From JAGQKC01 sp965223675 (GTDB lineage Bacteria > Nitrospirota > Nitrospiria > Nitrospirales > UBA8639), in assembly GCA_965223675.1 (NCBI GenBank), contig OZ245013.1, positions 2,728,001 to 2,792,000 of the forward strand: a stretch of DNA of 64,000 bases, read 5' to 3'. Below the pieces are notes generated by a model. That model saw only the letters and a list, made by a program, of their open reading frames with translations, had not been told where the DNA came from and searched no databases. The position numbers and the translations under genes are program-made. Shown one piece after another: positions 16,312 through 25,058 of the stretch (its first letter is position 1; each line of letters begins with the position of its first letter).

Positions 16312-17763
16312 CTACTTCAAATACCTCTGTGCGGCAGGATACAGGGCTTGTAGTACTTCTCTCGAGAGTGTTTCAAGAAGAGGAGAAAGTTGTTTTTGGC
16401 AAGTTCGTGGATTTAGGCTTTCTCCTTCATGATATTTTGTCTGCCAGTCCACTTGAAACTTGTGTTGGTGCCGCTCATACACTTTTTGTATTTCCTGTAA
16501 CCAGATCGTTGGATTGCCTTGATCAGCTTTAAACTCACCGCGACCTCGACCAAAGTGGGCCACAGCCAGGTAACGCAAGAGAAGATCTTGAGTGAGGCTA
16601 TCAAGAAAACTTGGCACCCATTTAATCTTTAGTGTCTCTTCAGTTTCAACTTCTTTCCCCCAGGCGGCTAATCCCAACGCACCAAGAAAGGCCCCTGTCA
16701 GCGCAAACAGGCCCAATGACATCCCGCCTGTCGCGGTATCAATCGCTGCTCCCGCAGCCGTTCCCGCCGCAGCTCCTCCAAATCCTCCCAACGCAGCACG
16801 TCCTAATGCTTCTTCCATTACAGAAGACTCTATTGGGGCTGTCATATCTTGCAATTGTGTTTGAATTTTAATAGCCGCATTTCCTTCCAATCCATGCCAT
16901 TCAATCAAATCTTGCATCGCAAGACGTATGTCATTTTCAAGTCGACCACTCAGTTCTTGCGCTGCACGCTTGATATTAACCTTTCTACTTTTCCCTGTCT
17001 CAGTGACCTTTTCTCCATCACACGCTGCTCGTGCCAGCACTTGTGCGATTCGGTCCATGGCTTTGTTGAACACATCGATATTTTTTGTCTTCCAATTATC
17101 CGTTAAGCGAGTCATCGCAGGTTGAAGGTCAGTGGGCAGCAGGCTTTGAACATATTCCAGTAACACCCCTTCAAGAACCCAACATCTCGAAAAACTATCT
17201 AAACTCAATACGCCTTGCACCACCGAATATTGTTTCAAAAGAGCGTGCCAATCACGCTCGCGGTGTTCTCGTTCTTGAGCCGCACTCTCCAAGCCAATTT
17301 GATTAAGAATCACCAACACCGGCTTCTGGAGCCAATCAAGAATTTCCATTTCCGGACTCACATACCCACCGGCCAGCGTAGGATCTTCCAACGCATTCAC
17401 GAGATATAACACGACATCCGCCTCATCACGAACATTCTTGAGAGCCTGTTGACTACACCACAATGGCCGATCTTTGAATCGGTCCCATACATGCGCAACA
17501 ATCCATCCGATCGGATTTTCCTGTTTCTGCAATAACCGCAAGAGTTGAACGGAATTTCCAAAACCAGGCGTATCCCAGATGTTCAGCTGCTCACCCTCAT
17601 CAGTTTCCACCCACGTAAACTTCTCATTCTGATCTGTGACGTGCGCTTGATCCAACACTTTCCCCACGTTACGACGGAGCAGGGTGCGAACCATTGTGGT
17701 TTTGCCAATATTGGTATGGGAGGTAATAGAAATGTTGATCCGTTGGGGTGATGCTTGGCTCAC
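16312..17763 (-). CDS. GTPase with DUF3482 C-terminal domain
   Basis: The protein has about 483 residues. The N-terminal GTPase domain shows a P-loop variant SHTNIGKTT, the G3 motif DTPG (WDTPGFGN) and a G4-like NQIG. The C-terminal DUF3482 part holds a glycine/alanine-rich membrane-inserting hairpin (GGFGGAAAGTAAGAAIDTAT, then GLFALTGAFLGALGLAAWG), as in glycine-zipper segments. DUF3482 GTPases are encoded next to DUF2868 membrane proteins, as here. I choose a GTG at 17763 as start: it forms a GTGA overlap with the upstream stop and has AAGAGG four bases before it. The in-frame ATG at 17790 has no good site. The cellular role is not established. Confidence 0.88.
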   Translation of the reverse strand: MSQASPQRINISITSHTNIGKTTMVRTLLRRNVGKVLDQAHVTDQNEKFTWVETDEGEQLNIWDTPGFGNSVQLLRLLQKQENPIGWIVAHVWDRFKDRPLWCSQQALKNVRDEADVVLYLVNALEDPTLAGGYVSPEMEILDWLQKPVLVILNQIGLESAAQEREHRERDWHALLKQYSVVQGVLSLDSFSRCWVLEGVLLEYVQSLLPTDLQPAMTRLTDNWKTKNIDVFNKAMDRIAQVLARAACDGEKVTETGKSRKVNIKRAAQELSGRLENDIRLAMQDLIEWHGLEGNAAIKIQTQLQDMTAPIESSVMEEALGRAALGGFGGAAAGTAAGAAIDTATGGMSLGLFALTGAFLGALGLAAWGKEVETEETLKIKWVPSFLDSLTQDLLLRYLAVAHFGRGRGEFKADQGNPTIWLQEIQKVYERHQHKFQVDWQTKYHEGESLNPRTCQKQLSPLLETLSREVLQALYPAAQRYLK

Positions 17764-19256
17764 AGAACCTCTTGGGAACGTCCCGACCATAACTTCGTCG
17801 TTGCTTGCTGTATCATGTTATTGACGTCTGCCGAATTTGAAAAGACAAGGGACTTTAGGCCATGGCCACTCATGAACCGTTCCCATGTTTGGAAGCGTTC
17901 TCGTAACCGCTCCGGATCTGCCCGTTTCCGGTAGGATCCTTCATGAAGCAATATCAATAGCGATGCATCCCCATTCCAACTTTCTACCTGATCTTGAATA
18001 TTCTGAAGAAATGCACCATGGACTTCCTGCTCAGGAGTTGTGGCCACATCAAAGACAATGAGCACGCGAAGTGGCATGGTACCTGAAGCTTTCATCCGAA
18101 AATTCGACTCTCCATACGAAATAGGCTTTCTCGTCTGCACATACGCACGATTCCCAAACATCTCCAAACTAAACTCTTCGAGTAGCTCAAGCAAAGAGTG
18201 CTTAAGCTGACACTGATACGGTAGGACCTCTACCCATATGTCCTCGCCACGATATTGGGTGAGAAGGCGATGAAAATACGGCTGCTCCAATGGAAGCGTG
18301 AGACTATCTAGTTGTTTCAATGCATTTTGGCTCGTGATAAGAGCCAATCCCACCCTTGGTAAGACAATAAGGATGAGGCAGGTCACTGCCCACAGGTGAA
18401 TCCATATGGCGGCGTTTTCACTACCAGGGGCTTTCAATGTCGCTATGGCCTGAACAGAGGGAAAGTCAATGCCAAGCAGCGTTGACGCGGGAAACAAGAT
18501 AACAGCCAGCATATGATGGACTTGTTCAGCTTCGAGAAACGTACTCGCCCAGCTCGCACGATATTCAAATACGAACCCTCGACAATACAGTCCTATGATG
18601 ACCCCAATCGCGAGACCTGCGGCTCCCCAATGCAGCATAGACTTCCCTTTGAGACGCACACCCTCCCCCACGAGTGAACTCCACAATTGAAAGAACCGTG
18701 ACAGAGAGGCTACGATCCATTGCTTTTCTTCCTGGCTCGCCTGTTGAAAGAGACGAAGTTTGACTTGCAAAACCCAGAGGCCAGTCCTGTTCAACCAATC
18801 TGATATGCACTCAGCACGATGACTCTTCCATGCGTTCTTGAGCACATACCTCATGGTTGACCATATATACATGGCACCATTCCAAATCACCAAAACGAGC
18901 AGCGGAAAATGCAGCAGATTGATTTGCCCTCTCGGGCCAATCGGGTCGGTCAACAATCCTCCAAGAATGGCTAGGACAATAATCAAGAAGAGCGGAATCT
19001 GTATGAGCGTCAAACGGCGTGCCGTAAGGAGGACAGCATATCGTCTCTCTAATTTTTCTGTTAAGCGTTCGGCACGGTCGATGATAAGCAATTCCTCCAT
19101 TGAGTTTATCCCTTGCTTATTGTCATCCAGCGTGGGAGCTTCACTGGCACGTAGACTAGCACGTTGCCGATCATGGAGTGAAAGAAAATACCCCTTAGGA
19201 TCCTCCTCTTCGCAACTCCTCACCATGACAACCTTTGACAGACTATCGACTTTCAT
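17760..19256 (-). CDS. DUF2868 membrane protein, partner of the GTPase
   Basis: The 498-residue integral membrane protein has four or more helices (LIQIPLFLIIVLAILGGLLT, LLHFPLLVLVIWNGAMYIW, WGAAGLAIGVIIGLYCRGFV, IWIHLWAVTCLILIVLPRVG). A soluble C-terminal domain (LRVLIVFDVATTPEQEVHGA ... DASLLILLHEGSYRKR) resembles a Rossmann-type regulatory domain. DUF2868 proteins are genetically tied to DUF3482 GTPases. The stop codon overlaps the next gene's start by four bases, so they are translationally coupled. The ATG at 19256 and one at 19226 (AAAGG five bases upstream) are both plausible starts. Confidence 0.88.
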   Translation of the reverse strand: MKVDSLSKVVMVRSCEEEDPKGYFLSLHDRQRASLRASEAPTLDDNKQGINSMEELLIIDRAERLTEKLERRYAVLLTARRLTLIQIPLFLIIVLAILGGLLTDPIGPRGQINLLHFPLLVLVIWNGAMYIWSTMRYVLKNAWKSHRAECISDWLNRTGLWVLQVKLRLFQQASQEEKQWIVASLSRFFQLWSSLVGEGVRLKGKSMLHWGAAGLAIGVIIGLYCRGFVFEYRASWASTFLEAEQVHHMLAVILFPASTLLGIDFPSVQAIATLKAPGSENAAIWIHLWAVTCLILIVLPRVGLALITSQNALKQLDSLTLPLEQPYFHRLLTQYRGEDIWVEVLPYQCQLKHSLLELLEEFSLEMFGNRAYVQTRKPISYGESNFRMKASGTMPLRVLIVFDVATTPEQEVHGAFLQNIQDQVESWNGDASLLILLHEGSYRKRADPERLRERFQTWERFMSGHGLKSLVFSNSADVNNMIQQATTKLWSGRSQEVL

Positions 19257-19402
19257 TCACCACCAAGATCCGGCATGCTCTTTCTCTTTGTTGAAAAGTA
19301 CTAAAGTGTAGCAGGTTGTGGAAAATCCTGAAATCTTCGTCAATACCGCATCTTGAGACCATATATGCCTATCATGCTCATGGCAAGCGCAATGAGATCT
19401 AC

Positions 19403-19518
19403 TGAAATGAAACTCCACGGCCTGACAGGCCGTGGTCCCTTTTCAACATGCTTCGCATGAGCTCTGTTGCGCCACTCGACTCTCATCCTCACGGGCGGGG
19501 TACTCTCGCTAAAATAGA
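19403..19518. repeat. Hairpin-rich dispersed repeat, copy 2 (IS200/IS605-end-like)
   Basis: This is the second copy of the element at 14544-14661, in the same orientation. It starts GAAATGAAACTCCACGGCC, with an 8-bp stem CCACGGCC/GGCCGTGG around TGACA, then ATGC-TTC-GCAT, then ends ACTCTCGCTAAAATAG. The hairpin of this copy is more perfect than that of copy 1, and the differences in the stem are compensated on both sides (CC/GG), which favours a selected RNA or DNA structure. Confidence 0.6.
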
Positions 19519-19666
19519 CGGACACGGTTTACAATTATCGCTATTGGGAGGGGTTCTGCATATGTAGAGAAACGATAGAATGGAGGAAAGGAAAGAAGGC
19601 GAAATGAACAAACATGACTGCATTGCGGGAGCGCGCCCTGGACAGGGCTGCCCCCACAAGAAGCAT

Positions 19667-19927
19667 CTATTGAATTTTAGTTTTTGATCGTGAACGTGAC
19701 TTCTTTTCTACCATAGACGATTTTGGACTTGCCATTTTCGATTGTGCCGCTAGCTCACTAAGCACGGCGCTCGGTCTCTCAGCCATCGCACCTGATATTC
19801 CCTGATAGACCTTCCTTGCAGCTTCGGACCACTTCGGATTAAACGGGGCACCTCGAAAGGCTGCTTCCGCAGCCTTCTTTTCATCATTTGTTAGTGGTCG
19901 AACTGATTGATTCATCCCTATAGACAT
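19667..19927 (-). CDS. Small hypothetical protein, 86 residues
   Basis: AAGGAGGAGAGTG before the ATG at 19927 is a strong start. The protein has a compact central part (LTNDEKKAAEAAFRGAPFNP, KWSEAARKVYQGISG) and a very basic C-terminal tail (KSRSRSKTK). I recognise no named family. It begins 16 bases after a tiny zinc-ribbon gene on the same strand, so they are probably co-expressed. The basic tail would suit nucleic-acid binding, but that is inference. Confidence 0.6.
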   Translation of the reverse strand: MSIGMNQSVRPLTNDEKKAAEAAFRGAPFNPKWSEAARKVYQGISGAMAERPSAVLSELAAQSKMASPKSSMVEKKSRSRSKTKIQ

Positions 19928-19943
19928 CACTCTCCTCCTTTCC

Positions 19944-20090
19944 TTAATGAACTAGAGGCCGGGGTTCCTTTTCCGCCTGTACCCGTCGACCACAATTTAG
20001 ACACGCGTAATATAAAAGTTTGAGTCCGACTTCAAGATCGACGGCTCGTTCTATCACCATAGAGCCCTGGCATTTATCACATTTCTTCAT
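19944..20090 (-). CDS. Tiny zinc-ribbon protein, 48 residues
   Basis: A short frame from ATG at 20090 to TAA at 19944-19946 encodes a protein starting MKKCDKCQGSMVIERAVDL. It has two CxxC pairs: Cys4/Cys7 and Cys30/Cys33 (YYACLNCGRR). This spacing is that of a single rubredoxin-like zinc ribbon. GAGGG lies about six bases before the start. It is followed after 16 bases by the 86-residue gene. Length and layout fit the small stand-alone zinc ribbons seen in many bacterial genomes; the target is unknown. Confidence 0.65.
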   Translation of the reverse strand: MKKCDKCQGSMVIERAVDLEVGLKLLYYACLNCGRRVQAEKEPRPLVH

Positions 20091-20674
20091 ATCATACCCT
20101 CATTTCATAGTTCACCGGTTTGTGCATTCCTAACCTAGCTTGAGCAAGGGGCATGCCTTTTTAATTTCTCGACACAGAAAAGCCACAATTCACAACAATA
20201 CCTAGTACTGAGAAATAAGAGATAGGCAAAGTCTGATCTGAATCATTAAGGAAGACGGAAAGAGGCTTGAGATCTTGTCAATCCTGCTGACAGACAACCA
20301 GGATAGGGAGTGTATTTATGACAAAAATGTCTGAGTTTCTAGGAAGTTAGAAATGCATTCTTAGTGTCAGTTGATCTTACGCAAACAGAGGGCTTTTGTA
20401 TTGATACATAATCTGCAAATACTAAAACGAAAATGAGACAATTAAATGAAAGAGAGAACGTGAAGTTTTCCTCTTTCTTTTAAAAGAAGCAATAGAAAGT
20501 CCATGATTTTTTACGCTTTCTGGTCCATAAGGAGGGCGTGTTTGAGAGGTCAGACTCGTTCTTGTCATTGTCACCATAGAAACATGGCAGTCTCTTAGAT
20601 GACATCGTGTTGCCTTGATGTTACCTAGAAAACTGCCTGCAAAAAAGAGCAAAGTCTCAAGAACGACTTATTGC
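20091..20674. other. Intergenic region downstream of the bactofilin gene
   Basis: There are 584 bases with no gene I can support. A 76-codon minus-strand frame (20422-20652) starts 23 bases after the bactofilin stop, but it has no ribosome site and a low-quality sequence. No repeat or hairpin with a T-run was found. Confidence 0.35.
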
Positions 20675-21310
20675 TTATTTTGAAGAACTCACAGATTCAG
20701 ATTTGGCGGTAGAACCATTTGTTATTTGTTTATCCGTCTTTGTTTCCGTTTCTGTAGATTCGGTCGAACTTGCTGCGGGTTCTGAGACCTTATTCTTCTT
20801 AGCCATATGGCTCGTATTTCCATTAGGTTTTTGATATGAGACCGGATCCTTATATTTCGAAGGCGTTCCCTGAACACCTTCTCTTTCCGATTTCATTGAA
20901 ATATCGCCATTAAAGACCACACCTATTTCCATCGACAACTCCGGAGTTCTCAGAGAGCCGTCCATAATTGCAGTAGAAAGAAGTTGGATCTGTTTATTGG
21001 CCACAATATCTCCATTGACCTTGCCCTTACTAATGACGGATCCGGCATTCACTTTAGCGCTAATAATAGCCTCCTCTCCAACTAACAATGTTCCATTTGT
21101 ATGAATTTGCCCATCCAGGGTTCCATCAATTTGGACGCTTCCTTCATAAAAAATCTCGCCCGTAAACTCCACTCCTGGCCCAATAAACGCTACAACCTCG
21201 CCATTCCCATCGACTGCTTGAGTCGGGACTTGAAATGTCTTCCGCGACTCAAAAATTCCTCGACTTGTAACAGATTGCTCTGGCGCATCTAATTCGCTGA
21301 CAGTTGCCAT
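20675..21310 (-). CDS. Bactofilin (polymer-forming cytoskeletal protein)
   Basis: The 211-residue protein has the bactofilin core at about residues 42-140: FIGPGVEFTGEIFYEGSVQI, then DGTLDGQIHTNGTLLVGEEA and VISKGKVNGDIVANKQIQLL. These are regular six-residue turns of a right-handed beta helix that polymerises end to end without nucleotide. The core is flanked by disordered tails; the C-terminal tail is long and Ser/Thr/Glu/Lys rich (SSTESTETETKTDK). Bactofilins scaffold cell-shape and envelope enzymes. GGAGGAGAG before the ATG gives a clear start. It sits alone, with no M23 peptidase neighbour as seen in some species. Confidence 0.93.
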   Translation of the reverse strand: MATVSELDAPEQSVTSRGIFESRKTFQVPTQAVDGNGEVVAFIGPGVEFTGEIFYEGSVQIDGTLDGQIHTNGTLLVGEEAIISAKVNAGSVISKGKVNGDIVANKQIQLLSTAIMDGSLRTPELSMEIGVVFNGDISMKSEREGVQGTPSKYKDPVSYQKPNGNTSHMAKKNKVSEPAASSTESTETETKTDKQITNGSTAKSESVSSSK

Positions 21311-22042
21311 AAACTCTCCTCCATAGGCTTATGGGGATACCGACCCAATGCCGAACCCCTGTAATAAGTGTGTACGATTCTTTGTGTAATTCTTATCCAT
21401 AGTGTAAATCTATCGGCATTTCTTGGAGACAGCTTTAGTATCAATGTTGATAGTCTCCGTCTTTTCTAGTTTTCACAAGAAACGCCAGACTTTTTGTCGT
21501 TCTATGAGAATCGTGATAGTTCTCTTTTTCTTCGAAAGAGTCGGAGTTCAAATACGTTATAAGAGATAACAAAAAAAATTCCACTAATTAACGGTGAGTG
21601 TTCGATGGAAAACCCACAGATATGTGGGGAAGAAGCGACTGAAGCCGGCACGTCTGATGAAACCACCAATCTATATGTAGAAATTGAATAAAGAAAACGG
21701 CAAGACGAAATATGAATTTCTGGTTTTGCATATGTCTATGACCACAGGGAAATAGCATTCTTTAATATCCGTTAATAGTTGTTCGTGAGGTACATCGGTA
21801 ATAGCCGCAAAGCGATGGTTGACGAATCTATTTTAACCTGCGTTTTCTATACGCGTGGAGGTTCGAAGTTTCAAGCGCACATGCTCGTATATTTCACGAT
21901 AGACATGCTATTGCTCATGCAATCAGGCTCGAGAAAACTTGAAAAACGTGGGCATTGCCTGAAGATACACCTTCAATAAGTCATATAATTTTCCACGATT
22001 CGGTACGCAGTACTTTTCAAAAACAAAAGAGAGGTGGCAACT
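21311..22042. other. 732-base gene-poor region
   Basis: No confident gene. A 28-codon frame (21605-21691, beginning MENPQICGEEATEAG, acidic, GGTGAG upstream) could be a micro-protein but cannot be proved. The region holds the bactofilin leader on one side and AGAGAGGTGG, the ribosome site for the next gene, on the other. Confidence 0.3.
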
Positions 22043-22291
22043 ATGGAAAGACGAGAAACAGAAAACTATTTTGTGATTTTCCACAATCCCGAACGCGGGA
22101 GAGATACGCATCACTATTATGATGACTCCGGCCATGTGACGGCAGAGAAACTGAAAGCGGCAAGGTTTGATAAGTATGAAGACGCCAAAGCATTTGTCGT
22201 CAAAAATGATATCTTACTGGGAATAATAACGTACATTGGTAAAGAGACGTTTTCGGAGAACGAATTCTTACAGTACGTTGAGTATTCCTGA
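22043..22291 (+). CDS. Small hypothetical protein, 82 residues
   Basis: The ATG at 22043 follows GAGAGGTGG at a good distance. The product has a compact alpha/beta look: MERRETENYFVIFHNPERGR, then DKYEDAKAFVVKNDILLGII, ending in an acidic aromatic tail (ENEFLQYVEYS). It has no cysteines, signal or membrane segment. I know no family. An in-frame GTG three codons upstream is a less likely start. Confidence 0.55.
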   Translation: MERRETENYFVIFHNPERGRDTHHYYDDSGHVTAEKLKAARFDKYEDAKAFVVKNDILLGIITYIGKETFSENEFLQYVEYS

Positions 22292-22604
22292 ACTTCTGCA
22301 AACTATGCGTCAGATGTACCGACTGATAATGAGCGGTTATTGAAAATAGACCAAACGCACAAGCAAAAATCACTAAACACGATGAGCGGATTCACTGATA
22401 TCCGAAAAGTGACAGACAGTATGGTGTTTTTGATGAATTTCAACCAGTTGTTCAGTTTATCATAAATCTCCTTAACAAATCTCACTCTGATTTCCCGCGC
22501 GTCAATATAATATAATGAGCCATGCATCCATGACGTCCCTGTGCATCTCGATACCGTTTCTGTTCTCCTTATTTATGCAGGCACGAGAGCTTTTTTAAGA
22601 CCTT
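22292..22604. other. Intergenic region, no gene seen
   Basis: There are 313 bases between the small hypothetical gene and the higA stop. I see no supported frame, repeat or RNA gene. Confidence 0.3.
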
Positions 22605-22853
22605 TTATTGAACGTTGGCGTGCTTGCACAGATCGTAGCTTTGCTGCATTGCCAACCACGTTTCCGCCGAGGAGCTAAACACATGTTCAAGACGCACCGC
22701 CACATCGGGTGTCACTGGTGCGTATCCATGACAAATCGGTATGAGTAATTCACGACTGATTTTCAAGGCTTTTGCTGCTTCAGTTTTTGTCCACCCCACA
22801 GCTTGGATACAGTCTTCGTCAATGGTTTCCCTTGGATGCGGGGGATTAGGCAT
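22605..22853 (-). CDS. higA: HigA-family antitoxin (XRE type), apparently orphan
   Basis: The 82-residue protein matches the HigA family from its first residues (MPNPPHPRETIDEDCIQAVG), through the helix-turn-helix (WTKTEAAKALKISRELLIPI) to the family end block (RLEHVFSSSAETWLAMQQSY). HigA binds and neutralises the HigB RNase and represses the operon. HigB is normally encoded just upstream. Here no intact toxin frame is present; only a short remnant is seen. AAGGAGGG lies 10 bases before the ATG. The recognition helix is less typical (ELLIPICHGYAP), so DNA binding may be altered. Confidence 0.88.
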   Translation of the reverse strand: MPNPPHPRETIDEDCIQAVGWTKTEAAKALKISRELLIPICHGYAPVTPDVAVRLEHVFSSSAETWLAMQQSYDLCKHANVQ

Positions 22854-23181
22854 GCCTATACGGCCCTCCTTTCATGATAGTCATCATTTGTGCGCTCCTG
22901 TATCATAGCGCCACTGGCGGCTGGCTACATGATCTTCAGATTGATTCCTTGATATCTTTTTAAGGAAGACTTGATCTTAGATCACCCCTAAATAGCATTA
23001 CCACCTTCCCTGCCATTGCACATCAATTGAGTTTCGACAACACTCTTACATTCGCCTTTTTTACCTGGGAGCCACTTGTACTTTGCATCCGTAAGTCCAA
23101 ATGATTTACAGAGATCTTCTGTTAATTGAGCATACTGAAGAAAGCAAGATGGGGTGAAATGACAAGAAGTTGCTGATCATC
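22854..23181. other. Region between higA and tRNA-Thr
   Basis: Apart from the higB-like remnant next to higA, I see no gene in these 328 bases. Confidence 0.35.
22866..22917 (-). pseudogene. Short higB-like toxin remnant
   Basis: Directly upstream of higA, the minus strand reads CAGTGGCGC (QWR) and, in another frame, GATGACTATCATGA leading into AAGGAGGG. HigB proteins end ...QWRI...VDYH-stop just before the HigA ribosome site, so this looks like the end of a deleted and frameshifted toxin gene. The match is short. Confidence 0.35.
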
Positions 23182-23256
<75 letters not shown>

Positions 23257-23539
23257 CCTGACTAGATATACCAGTGCAAGGAAAGAATTTCAGGAAAGTA
23301 GCCTTCTCTAATCACCTTTGTGAAGCCAAAGAACGTGAAGACTATAATGGACATTTTATACCGTTCTTATAGGAGATGCGTCAACTTTCTCAACTCCACA
23401 TTATAGCTCCTTCAGTAAATCACAAGGAAGTAGAACGAACTCCTCAATAAGCAGAAAAGCCGTTGACAAGGAAATCCTAATATCCTAAGTTCAGCACACA
23501 ATCTGTGTTATGCTAGGATATTTGACAAAAGGAGACATT

Positions 23540-24001
23540 GTGCTGCGCATTCTTATTCCGGTATTGATTCTGGGTAGTACTGTATTAAGTGGCAGTGAGT
23601 CTTGGGCGGACTTTGAAGTTCTTGATGTCGCGTTAGCGGGTTCTATTCAAAATCGGCAACCCAAGAATCCGGTTAGGCCAACAGCACATTGTGAAAAAGA
23701 TAAGAATGGTGAGGGCAAACTTCCAGTTATTGATTCAGCAGTCTTGCCAAAGGTCTTCTTTTGGACGCGCATTGCCTCTTCTTCCAAGGGATCCATTCGC
23801 CACACTTGGCATCAACAATTACAAGACGGGTGGGAAACGGTGTCCGTTATCAATCTCCCGATACGACCTTCCCCAGGCTACCGAATGTGGAGCGCTAAAG
23901 CTTTTTTACCTGGTGACCCTGTTGGAGATTGGATGATTGTCGTCACCCCGTCTCATGACCCACAACATGTCCTTTGCATCACCAGGTTCAGCGTCAAATA
24001 A
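23540..24001 (+). CDS. Secreted DUF2914-domain protein
   Basis: The protein has about 153 residues. A GTG at 23540 is the likely start, because AAAAGGAG lies five to six bases before it and the protein then begins directly with a signal peptide (LRILIPVLILGSTVLSGSES). The mature part ends with the DUF2914 signature, with an Ile/Trp-rich strand set (FFWTRIASSSKGSIRHTWHQ, RMWSAKAFLPGDPVGDWMIV). DUF2914 domains are small extracytoplasmic beta-domains of unknown function. A TTGACA at 23463-23468 could be part of its promoter. The ubiA-like gene follows on the same strand. Confidence 0.8.
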   Translation: MLRILIPVLILGSTVLSGSESWADFEVLDVALAGSIQNRQPKNPVRPTAHCEKDKNGEGKLPVIDSAVLPKVFFWTRIASSSKGSIRHTWHQQLQDGWETVSVINLPIRPSPGYRMWSAKAFLPGDPVGDWMIVVTPSHDPQHVLCITRFSVK

Positions 24002-24142
24002 AGCGAACCAATTTGCGACCGAGAGTAATTGGCTTCTTCACCATCAAAGTCACCATTTTGTAGAATCGGTGTCTTGTCTCTCGAGAAACAAAGATGTTGT
24101 TCTCAAGATAAATGTACTTTTTTTGATTTAGGTCTACTAGAG

Positions 24143-25054
24143 ATGGCTAGCGAGTTTTCCTCTCCTCCTACAAATCTCTCAACACAACAGACTCCTGAAA
24201 ACTTGTACTCACTCTCCGAATTTTTTCGTCTCATTAGACTCCGCAATCAAAGTGGAACTTTTTTGCTCGTTCTCCCCTCCCTCTGGGCTCTTGTCTTAGC
24301 TTCTCAAGGGAAACCAGACCCTGTTCTTGTCGGCATTTTTATTATTGGTGCGTTTTTGATGCGCAGCGCAGGAGTAGTGTTTAATGATCTGGCTGACCGG
24401 TCAATTGATCAGAAAGTTCAGCGCACCAAACAGCGACCATTGGCAAGCGGAGCTCTTAGCCCATCACAAGCGTTGGGCTTTGCGGCTGTGATCGTGATTC
24501 TAGCCTTTGGCTTGGTCTTATGTTTAAATCCTTTAACCATTGCCCTTAGTCCCATCGCACTCCTTCTTGCCGCAATGTATCCATTCGCCAAGCGTTGGAT
24601 CCACATGCCCCAGTTTGTCCTAGGTGTGGCTTTTGGCTGGGGAGCTGTCATGGCATGGACAGCTGTCCAGAATCAGTTAGAAGTCACATCTTGGCTCTTA
24701 TTTTCCGCGACGATTTGCTGGGCCATTGCCTATGACACGATCTATGCCTTACAGGACATAGATGACGACCTACGAATTGGCGTAAAATCGTCTGCGATTT
24801 TTTTTGGCCGATATGTATGGCTAGGAGTTGTTATTTTCTCAGTACTCACAATGCTGTTTGTCGGTATTGCTGGTTGGATAATGAAATTAGGGCCGGTATT
24901 TTACGGTGGGGTTGTTGGAATCAGTCTATTTTTGGGTTATCAATCTTGGGAACTCACAAAGAAACACCCTTCTCATTCCTACTTTAGAATGTTTAAACAC
25001 CACGTTTGGGTGGGATTGGCTATCCTGATAAATTTTTGGATTGGCTTTTTTTGA
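24143..25054 (+). CDS. ubiA: UbiA-family polyprenyltransferase (4-hydroxybenzoate type)
   Basis: The protein has about 303 residues and eight or nine membrane helices. It shows both UbiA active-site motifs: NDLADRSID (NDxxDxxxD, binds Mg-prenyl diphosphate) and YALQDIDDDLRIGVKS (YxxxDxxxDxxxGxxS). The family attaches an isoprenoid tail to an aromatic acid in quinone synthesis. Sequence alone does not separate UbiA from the futalosine-pathway enzyme MqnP; either way it would serve the quinone pool used by the respiratory cluster that follows convergently four bases downstream. I take the ATG at 24143, since the 38 codons before it in the open frame are not family-like. Confidence 0.88.
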   Translation: MASEFSSPPTNLSTQQTPENLYSLSEFFRLIRLRNQSGTFLLVLPSLWALVLASQGKPDPVLVGIFIIGAFLMRSAGVVFNDLADRSIDQKVQRTKQRPLASGALSPSQALGFAAVIVILAFGLVLCLNPLTIALSPIALLLAAMYPFAKRWIHMPQFVLGVAFGWGAVMAWTAVQNQLEVTSWLLFSATICWAIAYDTIYALQDIDDDLRIGVKSSAIFFGRYVWLGVVIFSVLTMLFVGIAGWIMKLGPVFYGGVVGISLFLGYQSWELTKKHPSHSYFRMFKHHVWVGLAILINFWIGFF

Positions 25055-25058
25055 AAGC

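Noticed and set aside
19340..19525. 61-codon minus-strand frame across repeat copy 2
   Set aside because: It reads through the hairpin element, and the other copy is not open in the same way; probably not a protein.
20422..20652. 76-codon minus-strand frame after the bactofilin gene
   Set aside because: No ribosome site and no protein-like pattern.
22605..22853. Complete HigBA toxin-antitoxin system
   Set aside because: No intact HigB frame is present on either side of HigA.
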